Source of the DNA: Telluria sp042683405
GTDB taxonomy: Bacteria > Pseudomonadota > Gammaproteobacteria > Burkholderiales > Burkholderiaceae_D
Direction of reading: 5' to 3'
Assembly: GCF_042683405.1 (NCBI RefSeq)
Contig: NZ_JBHUJS010000003.1
Span: 496,001 to 560,000, forward strand
DNA: 64,000 nucleotides
The notes beneath the pieces are model-generated. The model saw nothing but the letters and a program-made list of their open reading frames with translations. It had not been told where the DNA came from and did no database searches. The translations under genes were made by a program, and so were the position numbers. Positions 43,484 through 52,536 of the stretch are shown here, one piece after another (positions within the stretch are counted from its first letter, which is position 1; every line of letters begins with the position of its first letter).

Positions 43484-44578
43484 CTAGCCCTTCTTGCGGA
43501 AAATCAGCCAGCGCGGCGACTTAAACCGAACAATACGCGCATAAAGCCACACATAACTGACGACAAACAAGAAACAGAAAGAAATAAGGATGCTGGTCCG
43601 GTCCCAGAAGACGGTGGCGGGAATAACCGCCATCAGCGACAGCAGCCACAAATAAGGTGAAGTCAGCGAATTGCGCCGCATCAGGGCGCGCGCTTCCTTG
43701 CCGCCGATCGCCCATACGACAATGCGGCGGAATATCAGGCTGTGCAAATGAATACCATCGGGCATCGCCGGGGATTTGCCGCGAATGAACATCCGGCGAT
43801 AAGCGGAAAATATCGTTTCAAATGCCGGGTAGATCAGCAGGAGCGCCGCGTACCAGGTGGACACTTCCGGATTGCGCATCACCAGCAGCAAGGCCAGTTC
43901 GCCCAGCATGAAGCCGATGAAGTAGGCGCCGCCGTCCCCCAGGAATATCAGTCCGACGGGGTAGTTCCATATCAGGAAGCCAGCCGTTGCGCCGGCCACC
44001 ATCAGCGCCGTCACCAGCACGAACGTATCGCCCACTTGCAGGGCGACATAACCGAGCGAGATCAGCATGCACACCACCACCATGCCGGCCAGCCCGTTAA
44101 AGCCGTCGATGATATTGACCGCATTGGCAATACCGGCCACCGCCAATACCGTAAATGGCAGGCTTATCCAGACCCATTCGATCGGAATGGTTCCAAAAGG
44201 CAGATCAATACGGTCCAGTTTGGCGTCGATCAAATAATACGCGCATAAAGCCGCCGCTATCGTCAGCACCAGGCGGCGCATTGCGCTCATCCGTCCGGTG
44301 TAATCCTCGACAATACCGCCGACAAATGCCACCGATGCGCACAGCATCAGCCCGAGGACGAGCGGCGCCATGGGCGGCACGCGCCAGACGGAAATGGCGG
44401 CACTGATTGCGGTGGCAAGGAAAATCGACAAGCCGCCGATGCGGGCGACTTCGTGTGCGTGGACTTTCTGGACGCCCTGGAAATCACGGTCCAGCGCCGG
44501 ACCATGCAAGGTCACCTGCTTGATCACCAGGAGGGTCAAGAGCGCTGACGCCGTGAAACTGACTAGAAAAGAAAACAT
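43484..44578 (-). CDS. WecA/MraY-family glycosyl-1-phosphate transferase
   Basis: 364 residues with about ten membrane helices. The polyprenyl-phosphate GT4 motifs are present: VEDYTGRMS, NAVNIIDGFNGLAG (substrate/metal Asp) and FLGDGGAYFIG. It transfers a sugar-1-phosphate, usually GlcNAc-1-P, to undecaprenyl phosphate to start O-antigen or exopolysaccharide repeat synthesis. The position next to rfbBACD fits O-antigen. Sugar specificity is inferred only. Confidence 0.88.
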   Translation of the reverse strand: MFSFLVSFTASALLTLLVIKQVTLHGPALDRDFQGVQKVHAHEVARIGGLSIFLATAISAAISVWRVPPMAPLVLGLMLCASVAFVGGIVEDYTGRMSAMRRLVLTIAAALCAYYLIDAKLDRIDLPFGTIPIEWVWISLPFTVLAVAGIANAVNIIDGFNGLAGMVVVCMLISLGYVALQVGDTFVLVTALMVAGATAGFLIWNYPVGLIFLGDGGAYFIGFMLGELALLLVMRNPEVSTWYAALLLIYPAFETIFSAYRRMFIRGKSPAMPDGIHLHSLIFRRIVVWAIGGKEARALMRRNSLTSPYLWLLSLMAVIPATVFWDRTSILISFCFLFVVSYVWLYARIVRFKSPRWLIFRKKG

Positions 44579-44639
44579 TTAAATTAGGAGCGGGCTCGCA
44601 CAACTGACCGGGCATTGTAACGGAACCGAAGCACGAGAA

Positions 44640-45491
44640 CTAACGCATGCAAAGGCGAAGCGACGTTTTCCAATGAGGTAGCGCACATAAATGCGCAGTA
44701 AGCTTGTCGGCATTCATCAGCGAATTGGCCGGGCGGCGTGCGGCAGCCGGATAATCCGCGCCCGGGATTGGCAAAACGGGGGATTCCAGCCCGGCCATCT
44801 CCATAATGGCCTGGGCAAAACCATACCAGGTGGTTTCGCCGCGCGCGGTCAGGTGGTAGGTGCCGCCGTGGCGCTGCCACCAGCCCTCCGCCCGCGCTTG
44901 TGCCAGAAGCACCGCGGTCGTGTCGGCGATCGTACGCGACCAGGTCGGCGCCCCATGCTGGTCACTGACCACACGCAGCTCCCCGCGCTCCTTGGCCAGC
45001 CGCAACATTGTAAGCAGAAAATTCTTGCCGCGCAGGCCGTACACCCAGCTGGTGCGCAGGATCAGGTGGTCGATCCCGGCGGCGGCGACCAGCTGCTCGC
45101 CTTCGAGCTTGGTCCGGCCATACACGTTGAGGGGATTGGCCGGGTCGGTTTCGAGATAGGGGCCCTGCTTGGTCCCGTCGAACACGTAGTCGGTCGAATA
45201 CTGGACCATGGCGGCGCCGAGCCGCCTGGCTTCCTCGGCCATCACGCCGGGGGCCAGCGCATTGATGCGGCGCGCCAGCTCCGGCTCCGATTCGGCCTTG
45301 TCGACGGCGCTGTAGGCCGCCGGGTTGACGATCAGGTCCGGCCTGACCGCGCGCACCACTTCGCGCACCTGGACCAGGTCGGACAGGTCCATGCGGCCGC
45401 GGTCGACCGCCACCACCTCACCCAGCGCCTGCAGGCTGCGTTCGAGCTCATAGCCGACCTGCCCGCTGCATCCGGTAAGGAGGATCCTCAT
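44640..45491 (-). CDS. rfbD: dTDP-4-dehydrorhamnose reductase
   Basis: 283-residue extended SDR. The cofactor loop GCSGQVG is at 7-13. The active site has STDYVFDG and YGRTKLEGE (YxxxK). It performs the last step of dTDP-L-rhamnose synthesis. The ATG at 45491 overlaps the rfbC stop by four bases; a longer frame from 45746 overlaps rfbC and is not coding. Gene order rfbB-A-C-D. Confidence 0.95.
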   Translation of the reverse strand: MRILLTGCSGQVGYELERSLQALGEVVAVDRGRMDLSDLVQVREVVRAVRPDLIVNPAAYSAVDKAESEPELARRINALAPGVMAEEARRLGAAMVQYSTDYVFDGTKQGPYLETDPANPLNVYGRTKLEGEQLVAAAGIDHLILRTSWVYGLRGKNFLLTMLRLAKERGELRVVSDQHGAPTWSRTIADTTAVLLAQARAEGWWQRHGGTYHLTARGETTWYGFAQAIMEMAGLESPVLPIPGADYPAAARRPANSLMNADKLTAHLCALPHWKTSLRLCMR

Positions 45492-46033
45492 TCGAAAGTC
45501 TCCGCGTCGGCCAGGCCCCTGGCCTGCGCATCCCTGGCGGACAGCTGCGGCGCACCGCGCAGCGGCCATTCGATGCCGACAGCCGGGTCGTCCCAGCGCA
45601 GCGCGCGCTCGAGCCCGGGCTCCCAGTAGTCGGTGGTCTTGTACAGGAACTCGGCGAAGTCGGACAGGACCAGGAAGCCGTGCGCGAAGCCCGGCGGGAT
45701 CCACAGCTGCCGCTTGTTCTCCGCCGACAGCTCGACTCCCACCCACTTGCCGAAGGTCGGCGCGCTGCGGCGCAGGTCCACCGCGACGTCGAAGACCGCG
45801 CCAGCCACAACCCGCACCAGCTTGCCCTGCGGTTGGCGGACCTGGTAGTGCAGCCCGCGCAGCACGTTGCGCGCGGACCTCGAGTGGTTATCCTGGACGA
45901 ACGGCTGCGCGACGCCGGTCAGCTCGCGGAACCTGCGCTCGTTGAAGCTCTCATAGAAAAAACCTCGCTCGTCGCCGAATACCTTGGGTTCGATGATGAC
46001 GACGCCGGGGATCGCGGTCGGGATCGCGTTCAT
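45488..46033 (-). CDS. rfbC: dTDP-4-dehydrorhamnose 3,5-epimerase
   Basis: 181-residue cupin. Conserved blocks are DERGFFYESFN, FVQDNHSRSARNVLRGLHYQ (catalytic His in GLHYQ), GKLVRVVAGAVFDVAVDLR and PPGFAHGFLVLSD. It epimerises C3 and C5 of the 4-keto-6-deoxyhexose intermediate. It starts on the rfbA stop (TGATG) and overlaps rfbD. Confidence 0.96.
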   Translation of the reverse strand: MNAIPTAIPGVVIIEPKVFGDERGFFYESFNERRFRELTGVAQPFVQDNHSRSARNVLRGLHYQVRQPQGKLVRVVAGAVFDVAVDLRRSAPTFGKWVGVELSAENKRQLWIPPGFAHGFLVLSDFAEFLYKTTDYWEPGLERALRWDDPAVGIEWPLRGAPQLSARDAQARGLADAETFE

Positions 46034-46914
46034 CAGAACACCTTGTCGCGCAGGACGCGCCGCAGGTACTCGCCGTAGCCGTTCTTCAGTGGTCCGGCCA
46101 GGCGCTCCACAGCAGCGGCGTCGATATAACCTTTGCGGTAGGCGATTTCCTCGGGCACCGCGATCTTCAGGCCCTGGCGTTTTTCCAGCGTGCCGATGAA
46201 CTGCGAGGCATCGAGCAGCGATTCGTGCGTGCCCGTGTCGAGCCAGGCCATGCCGCGGCCCATCACCTCGACCGACAGCGCGCCGCGCTCGAGGTAGGTC
46301 TGGTTCACGTCCGTGATTTCCAGCTCGCCCCTTGCGGACGGCCGGATCGCGGCGGCGATGTCGCACACCTGGTTGTCATAGAAGTACAGGCCGGTGACGG
46401 CGTAGTTGGACTTGGGCTGCGTCGGCTTTTCTTCGATCGAGACCGCGCGCATACCGTCCCCGAACTGCACAACGCCGTAGCGCTCCGGGTCGAGCACGTG
46501 GTACGCGAACACGGTCGCGCCTTCGGCACGCTCGTCGGCCTTGCGCAGCTGCGCATCCAGGTCGTGGCCGTAAAAGATGTTATCGCCCAGGATCAGGGCG
46601 CAAGGATCGTTGCCGATGAAATCGCGGCCGATGAGGAATGCCTGCGCTAGCCCCTCCGGCGCCGGCTGCACCGCGTAGCTGATCGCGATGCCCCACTGGC
46701 TGCCGTCGCCCAGCAGCTCGCGAAAGCGCAGGGTATCTTGCGGCGTAGTGATGACCAGGATGTCGCGGATCCCCGCCAGCATCAGGGTCGTGAGCGGGTA
46801 GTAGATCATCGGCTTGTCGTAGACCGGCAGCAGCTGCTTCGACACGCCCATCGTGATCGGATACAGGCGCGTGCCGGAGCCGCCTGCGAGGATAATGCCC
46901 TTCCGTGCGCTCAT
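46033..46914 (-). CDS. rfbA: Glucose-1-phosphate thymidylyltransferase
   Basis: 293 residues, full length. The nucleotide-binding GGSGTRLYPIT is at about 11-21, followed by the KQLLPVYDKPMIYYPL, ALILGDNIFYG and EEKPTQPKSNYAVTGLYFYD blocks. It makes dTDP-glucose, the first step of dTDP-rhamnose synthesis. The start lies three bases after the rfbB stop and the stop overlaps rfbC. Confidence 0.97.
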   Translation of the reverse strand: MSARKGIILAGGSGTRLYPITMGVSKQLLPVYDKPMIYYPLTTLMLAGIRDILVITTPQDTLRFRELLGDGSQWGIAISYAVQPAPEGLAQAFLIGRDFIGNDPCALILGDNIFYGHDLDAQLRKADERAEGATVFAYHVLDPERYGVVQFGDGMRAVSIEEKPTQPKSNYAVTGLYFYDNQVCDIAAAIRPSARGELEITDVNQTYLERGALSVEVMGRGMAWLDTGTHESLLDASQFIGTLEKRQGLKIAVPEEIAYRKGYIDAAAVERLAGPLKNGYGEYLRRVLRDKVF

Positions 46915-46917
46915 CGC

Positions 46918-47979
46918 TTACTCCCTGTCCCGGTAATTCTGTGCGATCCAGTCCTGGTATGCGCCGGACTGCACGTCGCGCACCCATTCCTGGTTGCCCA
47001 GGTACCAGCGCACTGTCTTGAGGATACCGGTCTCGAAAGTCTCGGCGGGGCGCCAGCCAAGCTCGCGCTCCAGCTTGCGCGCGTCGATCGCGTAGCGGCG
47101 GTCGTGGCCCGGACGGTCCGCCACGAAGGTGACCAGCTCGCGGTAGCTGCCGCCCGCCCTGGGCGCTTCGCGGTCGAGGATGCCGCACAGGGTGTGGACG
47201 ACGTCCAGGTTGGCCATCTCGTTCCAGCCCCCGACGTTATAGGTTTCTCCCGGCTTGCCCGCTTCCAGCACCCGGCGGATCGCGGCGCAATGGTCGCTGA
47301 CGTACAGCCAGTCGCGCACCTGCTGGCCGTCGCCGTAGACCGGCAGCGGCTGCCCGGCCAGCGCATTGGAAATCACCAGCGGGATCAGCTTTTCCGGGAA
47401 CTGGTACGGGCCGTAGTTGTTCGAACAGTTCGTCGTCAGCACCGGCATGCCATAAGTATGGTGGTAGGCGCGCACCAGGTGGTCCGAGGCTGCCTTGGAT
47501 GCCGAATAGGGACTGTTCGGCGCGTAGGCAGTGGTCTCCGAAAACGGCGGATCGTTCGGTCCCAGCGTCCCGTACACCTCGTCGGTGGAGACATGCAGGA
47601 AGCGGAACGCATTCTTCGCGGACTCGGGCAGCTCGCTCCGGTAGGCGCGCGCCGCCTCCAGCAAGCCGAAGGTGCCGTTGATGTTCGTCTGGATGAATTC
47701 GCCCGGGCCGAGGATCGAGCGGTCGACATGGCTCTCCGCCGCGAAGTTCAGGATGGCGCGCGGCTTGTGGCGGCCCAGCAGTTCCAGCACCAGTTCCTTG
47801 TCGCCGATATCGCCGCGCACGAACAGGTGGCGTGCGTCGCCTTCCAGCGAAACCAGGTTCTTGAGGTTGCCCGCATAGGTCAGCTTATCGAGATTGAGCA
47901 CGGGCTCGTCGGATTGGGCAAGCCAGTCCAGCACAAAATTCGATCCAATGAAACCGGCTCCGCCAGTCACAAAAATCAT
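46918..47979 (-). CDS. rfbB: dTDP-glucose 4,6-dehydratase
   Basis: 353-residue extended SDR. GGAGFIGSNFV at 6-16 binds NAD. STDEVYGTLG carries the catalytic Thr-Asp-Glu set, and YSASKAASDHLV is the YxxxK motif. It is the first gene of the minus-strand rfbBACD unit. The 93-base gap to the divergent apaH gene must carry promoters for both directions. Confidence 0.97.
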   Translation of the reverse strand: MIFVTGGAGFIGSNFVLDWLAQSDEPVLNLDKLTYAGNLKNLVSLEGDARHLFVRGDIGDKELVLELLGRHKPRAILNFAAESHVDRSILGPGEFIQTNINGTFGLLEAARAYRSELPESAKNAFRFLHVSTDEVYGTLGPNDPPFSETTAYAPNSPYSASKAASDHLVRAYHHTYGMPVLTTNCSNNYGPYQFPEKLIPLVISNALAGQPLPVYGDGQQVRDWLYVSDHCAAIRRVLEAGKPGETYNVGGWNEMANLDVVHTLCGILDREAPRAGGSYRELVTFVADRPGHDRRYAIDARKLERELGWRPAETFETGILKTVRWYLGNQEWVRDVQSGAYQDWIAQNYRDRE

Positions 47980-48072
47980 TTAGCATCCCGCGGGCGTAAT
48001 AGGTAAGATCGTATTCTATTGGAAACTCTTACGTCGCGAAGTGAGAATCGTGCGCGTTGACACAACACAAAC

Positions 48073-48927
48073 ATGAAGATTTACGTGATCGGCGACCTGC
48101 AGGGATGCGCGCACGAGGCGCAGCTGCTGCTGGACCGGATTGACACCGATGCACATGGCGAGGAACGGCTCATCTTCGTGGGCGACCTGGTCAACCGCGG
48201 CCCGGATTCGCTGGGCGCCTTACGCCGCATCAAGGCGCTGCAGGAGGCTGGCAAGGCAGAGGCCCTGCTCGGCAACCACGACCTGCACCTCGTGGCGGTC
48301 GCCGCCGGCGCCCAGGCGCGCTCGCACGCCGATACCCTGGACGAGATCCTCGATGCCCCGGACTGCGACGAGCTGATGGCCTGGTTGCGCGCGCGCCCGC
48401 TCGCCGTGATGCACGATGGCTGCCTGATGGTGCACGCGGGCGTCCTGCCGCAATGGAGCGCTACCCGCACCCTCGAGCTTGCGGGTGAAGTGCAGGACGT
48501 GCTGCGCGGCGAGCAGTACGGCGATTTCCTGCGCGAGATGTACGGTAACCAGCCGGACCGCTGGGACGACTCGCTGACCGGCTTCGCGCGCCTGCGCTGC
48601 ATCGTCAACGCCCTGACCCGCATGCGCCTGTGCGCGCCCGACGGCACCATGGATTTCAAGGTCAAGGAAAGCGCAGGCGCGCCGGACGGCTCAGGCCTGC
48701 TACCGTGGTTCGACCTGCCCGGCCGCGCCACGGAGGACACCACAGTCGTATTTGGGCACTGGTCGGCACTTGGCCTGCTGCTGCGCCCCAACCTGATCGG
48801 GGTAGACAGCGGCTGCGTCTGGGGTGGCAAGCTCAGTGCCGTCCGTCTCGACACACGCCAGGTCATCCAGGTTGCGTGCCCCGAATACCGCGAACACGCC
48901 GGCAAGAGGAGCGTCGCCCCGGCATAG
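48073..48927 (+). CDS. apaH: Bis(5'-nucleosyl)-tetraphosphatase, symmetrical
   Basis: 284-residue metallophosphatase: GDLQGC near 7-12, GDLVNRGPDS and GNHDLHL are the three PPP-family metal motifs. It hydrolyses Ap4A to two ADP and also removes Np4 RNA caps in enterobacteria. It is convergent with a PlsC-like gene (eight bases between stops) and divergent from rfbB. Confidence 0.95.
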   Translation: MKIYVIGDLQGCAHEAQLLLDRIDTDAHGEERLIFVGDLVNRGPDSLGALRRIKALQEAGKAEALLGNHDLHLVAVAAGAQARSHADTLDEILDAPDCDELMAWLRARPLAVMHDGCLMVHAGVLPQWSATRTLELAGEVQDVLRGEQYGDFLREMYGNQPDRWDDSLTGFARLRCIVNALTRMRLCAPDGTMDFKVKESAGAPDGSGLLPWFDLPGRATEDTTVVFGHWSALGLLLRPNLIGVDSGCVWGGKLSAVRLDTRQVIQVACPEYREHAGKRSVAPA

Positions 48928-48935
48928 CGGCGCCG

Positions 48936-49667
48936 TCAGGCGGCCATGGCGCTTTCGATCTCGGCACGGGCAGCCTGCGCCAGGTCGCGCCGGTGCGCAC
49001 CAGCCGCCTCGATCGGCTCGAGGCAGGCCAGCTGCGCCTCCAGCCCATCGGCACGCAGGATCTTCATGACACTGTCGACAAACGTCGTGTCGCCGGTGAA
49101 GTCGACAGCATGATGCAGCGCGCCGCCCGCATCCACGTACTTGAGCGCAAAGGGCTGGACCGGCACTTTGGCATCGATCGCGGCTTCGAACAGATTTGCA
49201 TGGAACGGCAGCACCACGCCTGGCGGCGCGGTCTCGCCCTCAGGGAAGAAGGCGACGCGCTCGCCCGTCTGCAGGCTCGCAACGAGTCCCTTGAAGACGT
49301 GGCGCAGGTCGCGCCGGTTACCACGCGCGATGAAGACCGTCCCAGCCATCGCCACCAGCCAGCCCACTACCGGCCACCGGCGAATCTCCGCCTTGGCGAC
49401 GAATCGCGAGGGGTAGAGCGCGTTGATAACGAAGATGTCCAGCCAGCTGACGTGGTTGGCGACTACCAGCGCGTGGGCCAGCGCGGGAGCACCATCCACT
49501 GGGGTGAGCCTCACGCCGCAGATGCCGAGCAGGCGGCGAGACCAGCCCAGCGTGAGGCGCTGGCGCGTCGCAGGCGACGCCCAGGGGAAGACCAGGGCGC
49601 ACTTGGCCAGCCCTTCAATGAGGTGCAGGAGAATGCGCGCGAGGCGCCATGCGAGGCGGATGTTCAA
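48936..49667 (-). CDS. 1-acyl-sn-glycerol-3-phosphate acyltransferase (second PlsC-like)
   Basis: 243 residues. Block I NHVSWLD is the standard HX4D (His72, Asp77), unlike the HX4E PlsC at 35962. Block III reads FPEGETAPPG, and the N-terminal helix (about 8-30) suggests membrane attachment. It may acylate lysophosphatidate or, as an OlsA-type enzyme, lyso-ornithine lipid. It is the last gene after pyrC' on the minus strand, separated by repeat site 4. Confidence 0.88.
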   Translation of the reverse strand: MNIRLAWRLARILLHLIEGLAKCALVFPWASPATRQRLTLGWSRRLLGICGVRLTPVDGAPALAHALVVANHVSWLDIFVINALYPSRFVAKAEIRRWPVVGWLVAMAGTVFIARGNRRDLRHVFKGLVASLQTGERVAFFPEGETAPPGVVLPFHANLFEAAIDAKVPVQPFALKYVDAGGALHHAVDFTGDTTFVDSVMKILRADGLEAQLACLEPIEAAGAHRRDLAQAARAEIESAMAA

Positions 49668-49730
49668 GCGGTGTCGTCAGCAGACAGTCTGCTGTTAAGC
49701 AAGCAGACCGGTAAATCGTACGAAGAATCA

Positions 49731-49756
49731 GGGGACAGTCCAAGGAGACTGTCCCC
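49731..49756. repeat. GGGGACAGTC-type inverted repeat, site 4
   Basis: Perfect 10-bp arms GGGGACAGTC (49731-49740) and GACTGTCCCC (49747-49756) with loop CAAGGA. It lies six bases beyond the pyrC' stop on the minus strand, between pyrC' and the PlsC-like gene. The cleanest copy in the window. Confidence 0.85.
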
Positions 49757-49761
49757 GTTGG

Positions 49762-51060
49762 TCAGGCCTGGTAGGCGACGTGGCCGCCGACGATGGTGGC
49801 GCGCACCTCGCCGGTCAGCTCGTAGCCGGCGAACGGCGTGTGCTTGCCCTGGCTGGCCAGCCTTGCGCCCTCCACCTTCCAGCGCGCAGACGGGTCGAAC
49901 AGCACGACATCCGCAGCAGCGCCGGGCGACAGCGTGCCGGCATCCAGCCTGGCGATGCGGGCTGCATCGACGGTAATGCGCGACAGCGCCGCCGACAGCG
50001 AGGACGGCTCGCCGCGGCCGTGCTCCTCGGCCCAGCGCAGCGCCAGCGACAGCAGCAGCTCCAGGCCGGTTGCACCCGGCGAGGCTTCCGCGAACGGCAG
50101 CAGCTTCTCGTCGTCGTCCACCGGCGTGTGGTCCGAGCAGATCGCGTCCACCGTGCCGTCCGCCAGTCCGGCGCGGATCGCGTCGCGGTCGCGCTGGCTG
50201 CGCAGCGGCGGCGTCAGGCGCGCGCTCGAATCGAAGAAGCCGATGTCGGCATCGGTCAGGTGCACGTGGTGGGCGCCGACGTCGCAGGTGACGGGCAGGC
50301 CTTCCTGCTTGGCGGCCTTCACCAGCGCCAGGCCGGCGGCGGACGACATGCGGCACAGGTGCACTCGCGCGCCGGTTGCGCGCATCAGTTCGAAGATCGT
50401 GTGCAGCGCGATGGTCTCGGCCATCACCGGCACGCCGGACAGGCCAAGGCGCGAGGCCAGCGGTCCGCTGTGCGCAACGCCGCCCTGCCCGATGTACGAA
50501 TCCTGCGGACGCAGCCAGACCGTGTAGCCGAAGGTGTTCGCGTACTGCATCGCGCGCAGCAGCACATTGGTATCGCGCACCGGCTCCTCGGCCTGGGCGA
50601 AGCCGACGCAGCCCGCTTCGGTCAGCTCGGCCATCTCGGTCAGCGCCTGGCCCTTGAGGCCGGTCGTCAGTGCGCCCAGCGGGTGCAGGTTGGCGCCGCG
50701 GCGCGCCGTGTGCAGGTCGCGCGCGCGGTGCTTGAGCATTTCGACCAGGCCCGGCTCGTCGAGCACGGGATCGGTGTCGGGCGGGCACACGAGACTGGTC
50801 ACGCCGCCGCGCAGCGCGGCCTGCATTTCCGATTCCAGCGTGGCCTTGTATTCGTAGCCTGGCTCGCGCAGGCGCGCGGACAGGTCCACCAGGCCGGGCG
50901 CGACCACCAGGCCGTGTGCGTCGATGACCTGGTCTGCTGCGAAACCGGCCGGCGCTGCGCCCAGCGCCGCGATCTTGCCGTTGTCGATGTACAGGTCCTG
51001 TACTGCGTCCACCTTGTTGGCCGGGTCGATCACGCGGCCGTTCTTGATATGTAGTTTCAT
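49762..51060 (-). CDS. pyrC': Non-catalytic dihydroorotase homologue PyrC' (PyrX)
   Basis: 432 residues, class I dihydroorotase fold. The metal motif DxHxH is lost: the aligned stretch reads D59-L-S61-A-R63-L-R65-E-P-G, so both histidines are replaced by Ser and Arg. The later HH (DVGAHHVHLTD) and SDHTP remain. In Pseudomonas, the inactive PyrC' binds PyrB and is needed to assemble aspartate transcarbamoylase. The 4-base overlap with pyrB here supports the same role. An active dihydroorotase must be encoded elsewhere. Confidence 0.88.
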   Translation of the reverse strand: MKLHIKNGRVIDPANKVDAVQDLYIDNGKIAALGAAPAGFAADQVIDAHGLVVAPGLVDLSARLREPGYEYKATLESEMQAALRGGVTSLVCPPDTDPVLDEPGLVEMLKHRARDLHTARRGANLHPLGALTTGLKGQALTEMAELTEAGCVGFAQAEEPVRDTNVLLRAMQYANTFGYTVWLRPQDSYIGQGGVAHSGPLASRLGLSGVPVMAETIALHTIFELMRATGARVHLCRMSSAAGLALVKAAKQEGLPVTCDVGAHHVHLTDADIGFFDSSARLTPPLRSQRDRDAIRAGLADGTVDAICSDHTPVDDDEKLLPFAEASPGATGLELLLSLALRWAEEHGRGEPSSLSAALSRITVDAARIARLDAGTLSPGAAADVVLFDPSARWKVEGARLASQGKHTPFAGYELTGEVRATIVGGHVAYQA

Positions 51061-52022
51061 GCCTGGGTTCCCGCCACAATACTCATTACCGCCATGCGCA
51101 CCGCAATACCGAAGGTCACCTGAGGCAGGATCACTGCCTGCGGACCGTCCGCCACCGCCGAGTCGATCTCGACGCCGCGGTTCATCGGACCCGGGTGCAT
51201 CACGATCGCGTCGGGCGCCGCCAGCGCCAGGCGCTCGGGCGTCAGGCCGTAGTGCTTGAAGTACTCCTGCGCCGATGGCAGCAGCGCGCCGCTCATGCGC
51301 TCGTGCTGGAGGCGCAGCATGATGATCACGTCCACGCCCTTCAGGCCCTCGTTCATGTCATTGAACACGCGCACGCCCATCTGTTCCAGGCCGCCCGGCA
51401 GCAGGGTCGCCGGGCCGATCGCGCGTACTTCAGGCACGCCCAGCGTGGTCAGCGCGTGGATGTCCGAGCGCGCCACGCGGCTGTGCAGGATGTCGCCGAC
51501 GATCGCCACGCGCAGGTTGGTGAAGTCCTTCTTGTAGTGGCGGATGGTGTACATGTCGAGCAGGCCCTGCGTCGGATGCGCGTGGCGTCCGTCGCCGGCG
51601 TTGACCACGTGTACGTGGTTCTGCTTCGTTTCGTTCAGGTGCTTGGCGATCAGGTAGGGCGCGCCGGACTGCGAGTGGCGCACCACGAACATGTCGGCGT
51701 GCATGGCGGCCAGGTTGTCGATGGTGTCGAGCAGCGATTCGCCCTTGGTGGTGGACGATGCCTGGATGTTCAGGTTGATCACGTCCGCCGACAGGCGCTT
51801 GGCGGCGATTTCGAAGGTGGTGCGGGTGCGGGTCGAGTTCTCGAAGAACAGGTTGAACACGCTCTTGCCTCGCATGAGCGGCACCTTCTTCACTTCGCGG
51901 TCCGAGATCCCGACGAAGGACGATGCCGTGTCGAGGATGTGGTTGATGATCGACTTGGGCAGGCCCTCGATGCTGAGGAGGTGCTGCAGTTCGCCGTTTT
52001 TGTTCAGCTGCGGATTAAACAT
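51057..52022 (-). CDS. pyrB: Aspartate carbamoyltransferase catalytic subunit
   Basis: 321 residues. The carbamoyl-phosphate loop FFENSTRTRTTF is at about 59-70. KGESLLDT, HPTQGLLD and MHPGPMNRG follow. It commits carbamoyl phosphate to pyrimidine synthesis. The ATG at 52022 gives the family length; the frame upstream only shadows pyrR. It overlaps pyrR by eight bases and pyrC' by four. Length and pairing match the Pseudomonas-type PyrB/PyrC' complex without PyrI. Confidence 0.96.
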   Translation of the reverse strand: MFNPQLNKNGELQHLLSIEGLPKSIINHILDTASSFVGISDREVKKVPLMRGKSVFNLFFENSTRTRTTFEIAAKRLSADVINLNIQASSTTKGESLLDTIDNLAAMHADMFVVRHSQSGAPYLIAKHLNETKQNHVHVVNAGDGRHAHPTQGLLDMYTIRHYKKDFTNLRVAIVGDILHSRVARSDIHALTTLGVPEVRAIGPATLLPGGLEQMGVRVFNDMNEGLKGVDVIIMLRLQHERMSGALLPSAQEYFKHYGLTPERLALAAPDAIVMHPGPMNRGVEIDSAVADGPQAVILPQVTFGIAVRMAVMSIVAGTQA

Positions 52023-52536
52023 TGTCCTCTTCCACCGTGAGCGAGAGTTGCGAATCGGGTCCCTTGGCCAGCGCCAGCGACTGCCCCGGCGCGAGGTCCA
52101 CGCGCACGCCGATGAAATCGGCCGCCACCGGCAGCTCGCGCCCGCCACGGTCGGCCAGCGCTGCCAGCATGATGCGCTGCGGGCGGCCATAGTCGAACAG
52201 CACATTGATCGCGGCGCGCGTGGTGCGGCCCGTGTACAGCACGTCGTCGACCAGCACGATGGTGGCGCCATCCACATTGAACGGGATATGGGTCGGCTTC
52301 ACGTCGGGATGCAGGCCCTTTTTGGCGTAGTCGTCGCGGTAGAACGAGACGTCGATGAAGCCGAGCCGGTGCGACAGGCCAAGGTCGGTGGCCAGCCGTT
52401 CGGCCACCCAGGCGCCGCCGGAGAAGATACCGACGATGGCAGGATCGTTGGCCTGCGCGAGGCCGGCGCGCATCTGCGCGAGCAGCTCCCGGTATGCGCT
52501 GTCGGCGTCAGCGCTCGGGTTGTCAGTGAGGGACAT
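52015..52536 (-). CDS. pyrR: PyrR-type phosphoribosyltransferase
   Basis: 173 residues. The PRPP loop VLVDDVLYTGRTTRAA is at about 94-109, with IGIFSGGAWVAERLA-like and DVSFYRDDY blocks typical of PyrR. Uracil phosphoribosyltransferase activity is expected. RNA-binding attenuation, known in Firmicutes, is not supported here because the operon has no leader with a PyrR site. It overlaps both ruvX and pyrB. Confidence 0.93.
   Translation of the reverse strand: MSLTDNPSADADSAYRELLAQMRAGLAQANDPAIVGIFSGGAWVAERLATDLGLSHRLGFIDVSFYRDDYAKKGLHPDVKPTHIPFNVDGATIVLVDDVLYTGRTTRAAINVLFDYGRPQRIMLAALADRGGRELPVAADFIGVRVDLAPGQSLALAKGPDSQLSLTVEEDNV

Noticed and set aside
52015..52536. PyrR as an RNA-binding attenuator of the pyr genes.
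   Set aside because: The gene is embedded in an overlapping chain with no leader region that could fold into the PyrR target, and proteobacterial PyrR is not known to act this way.
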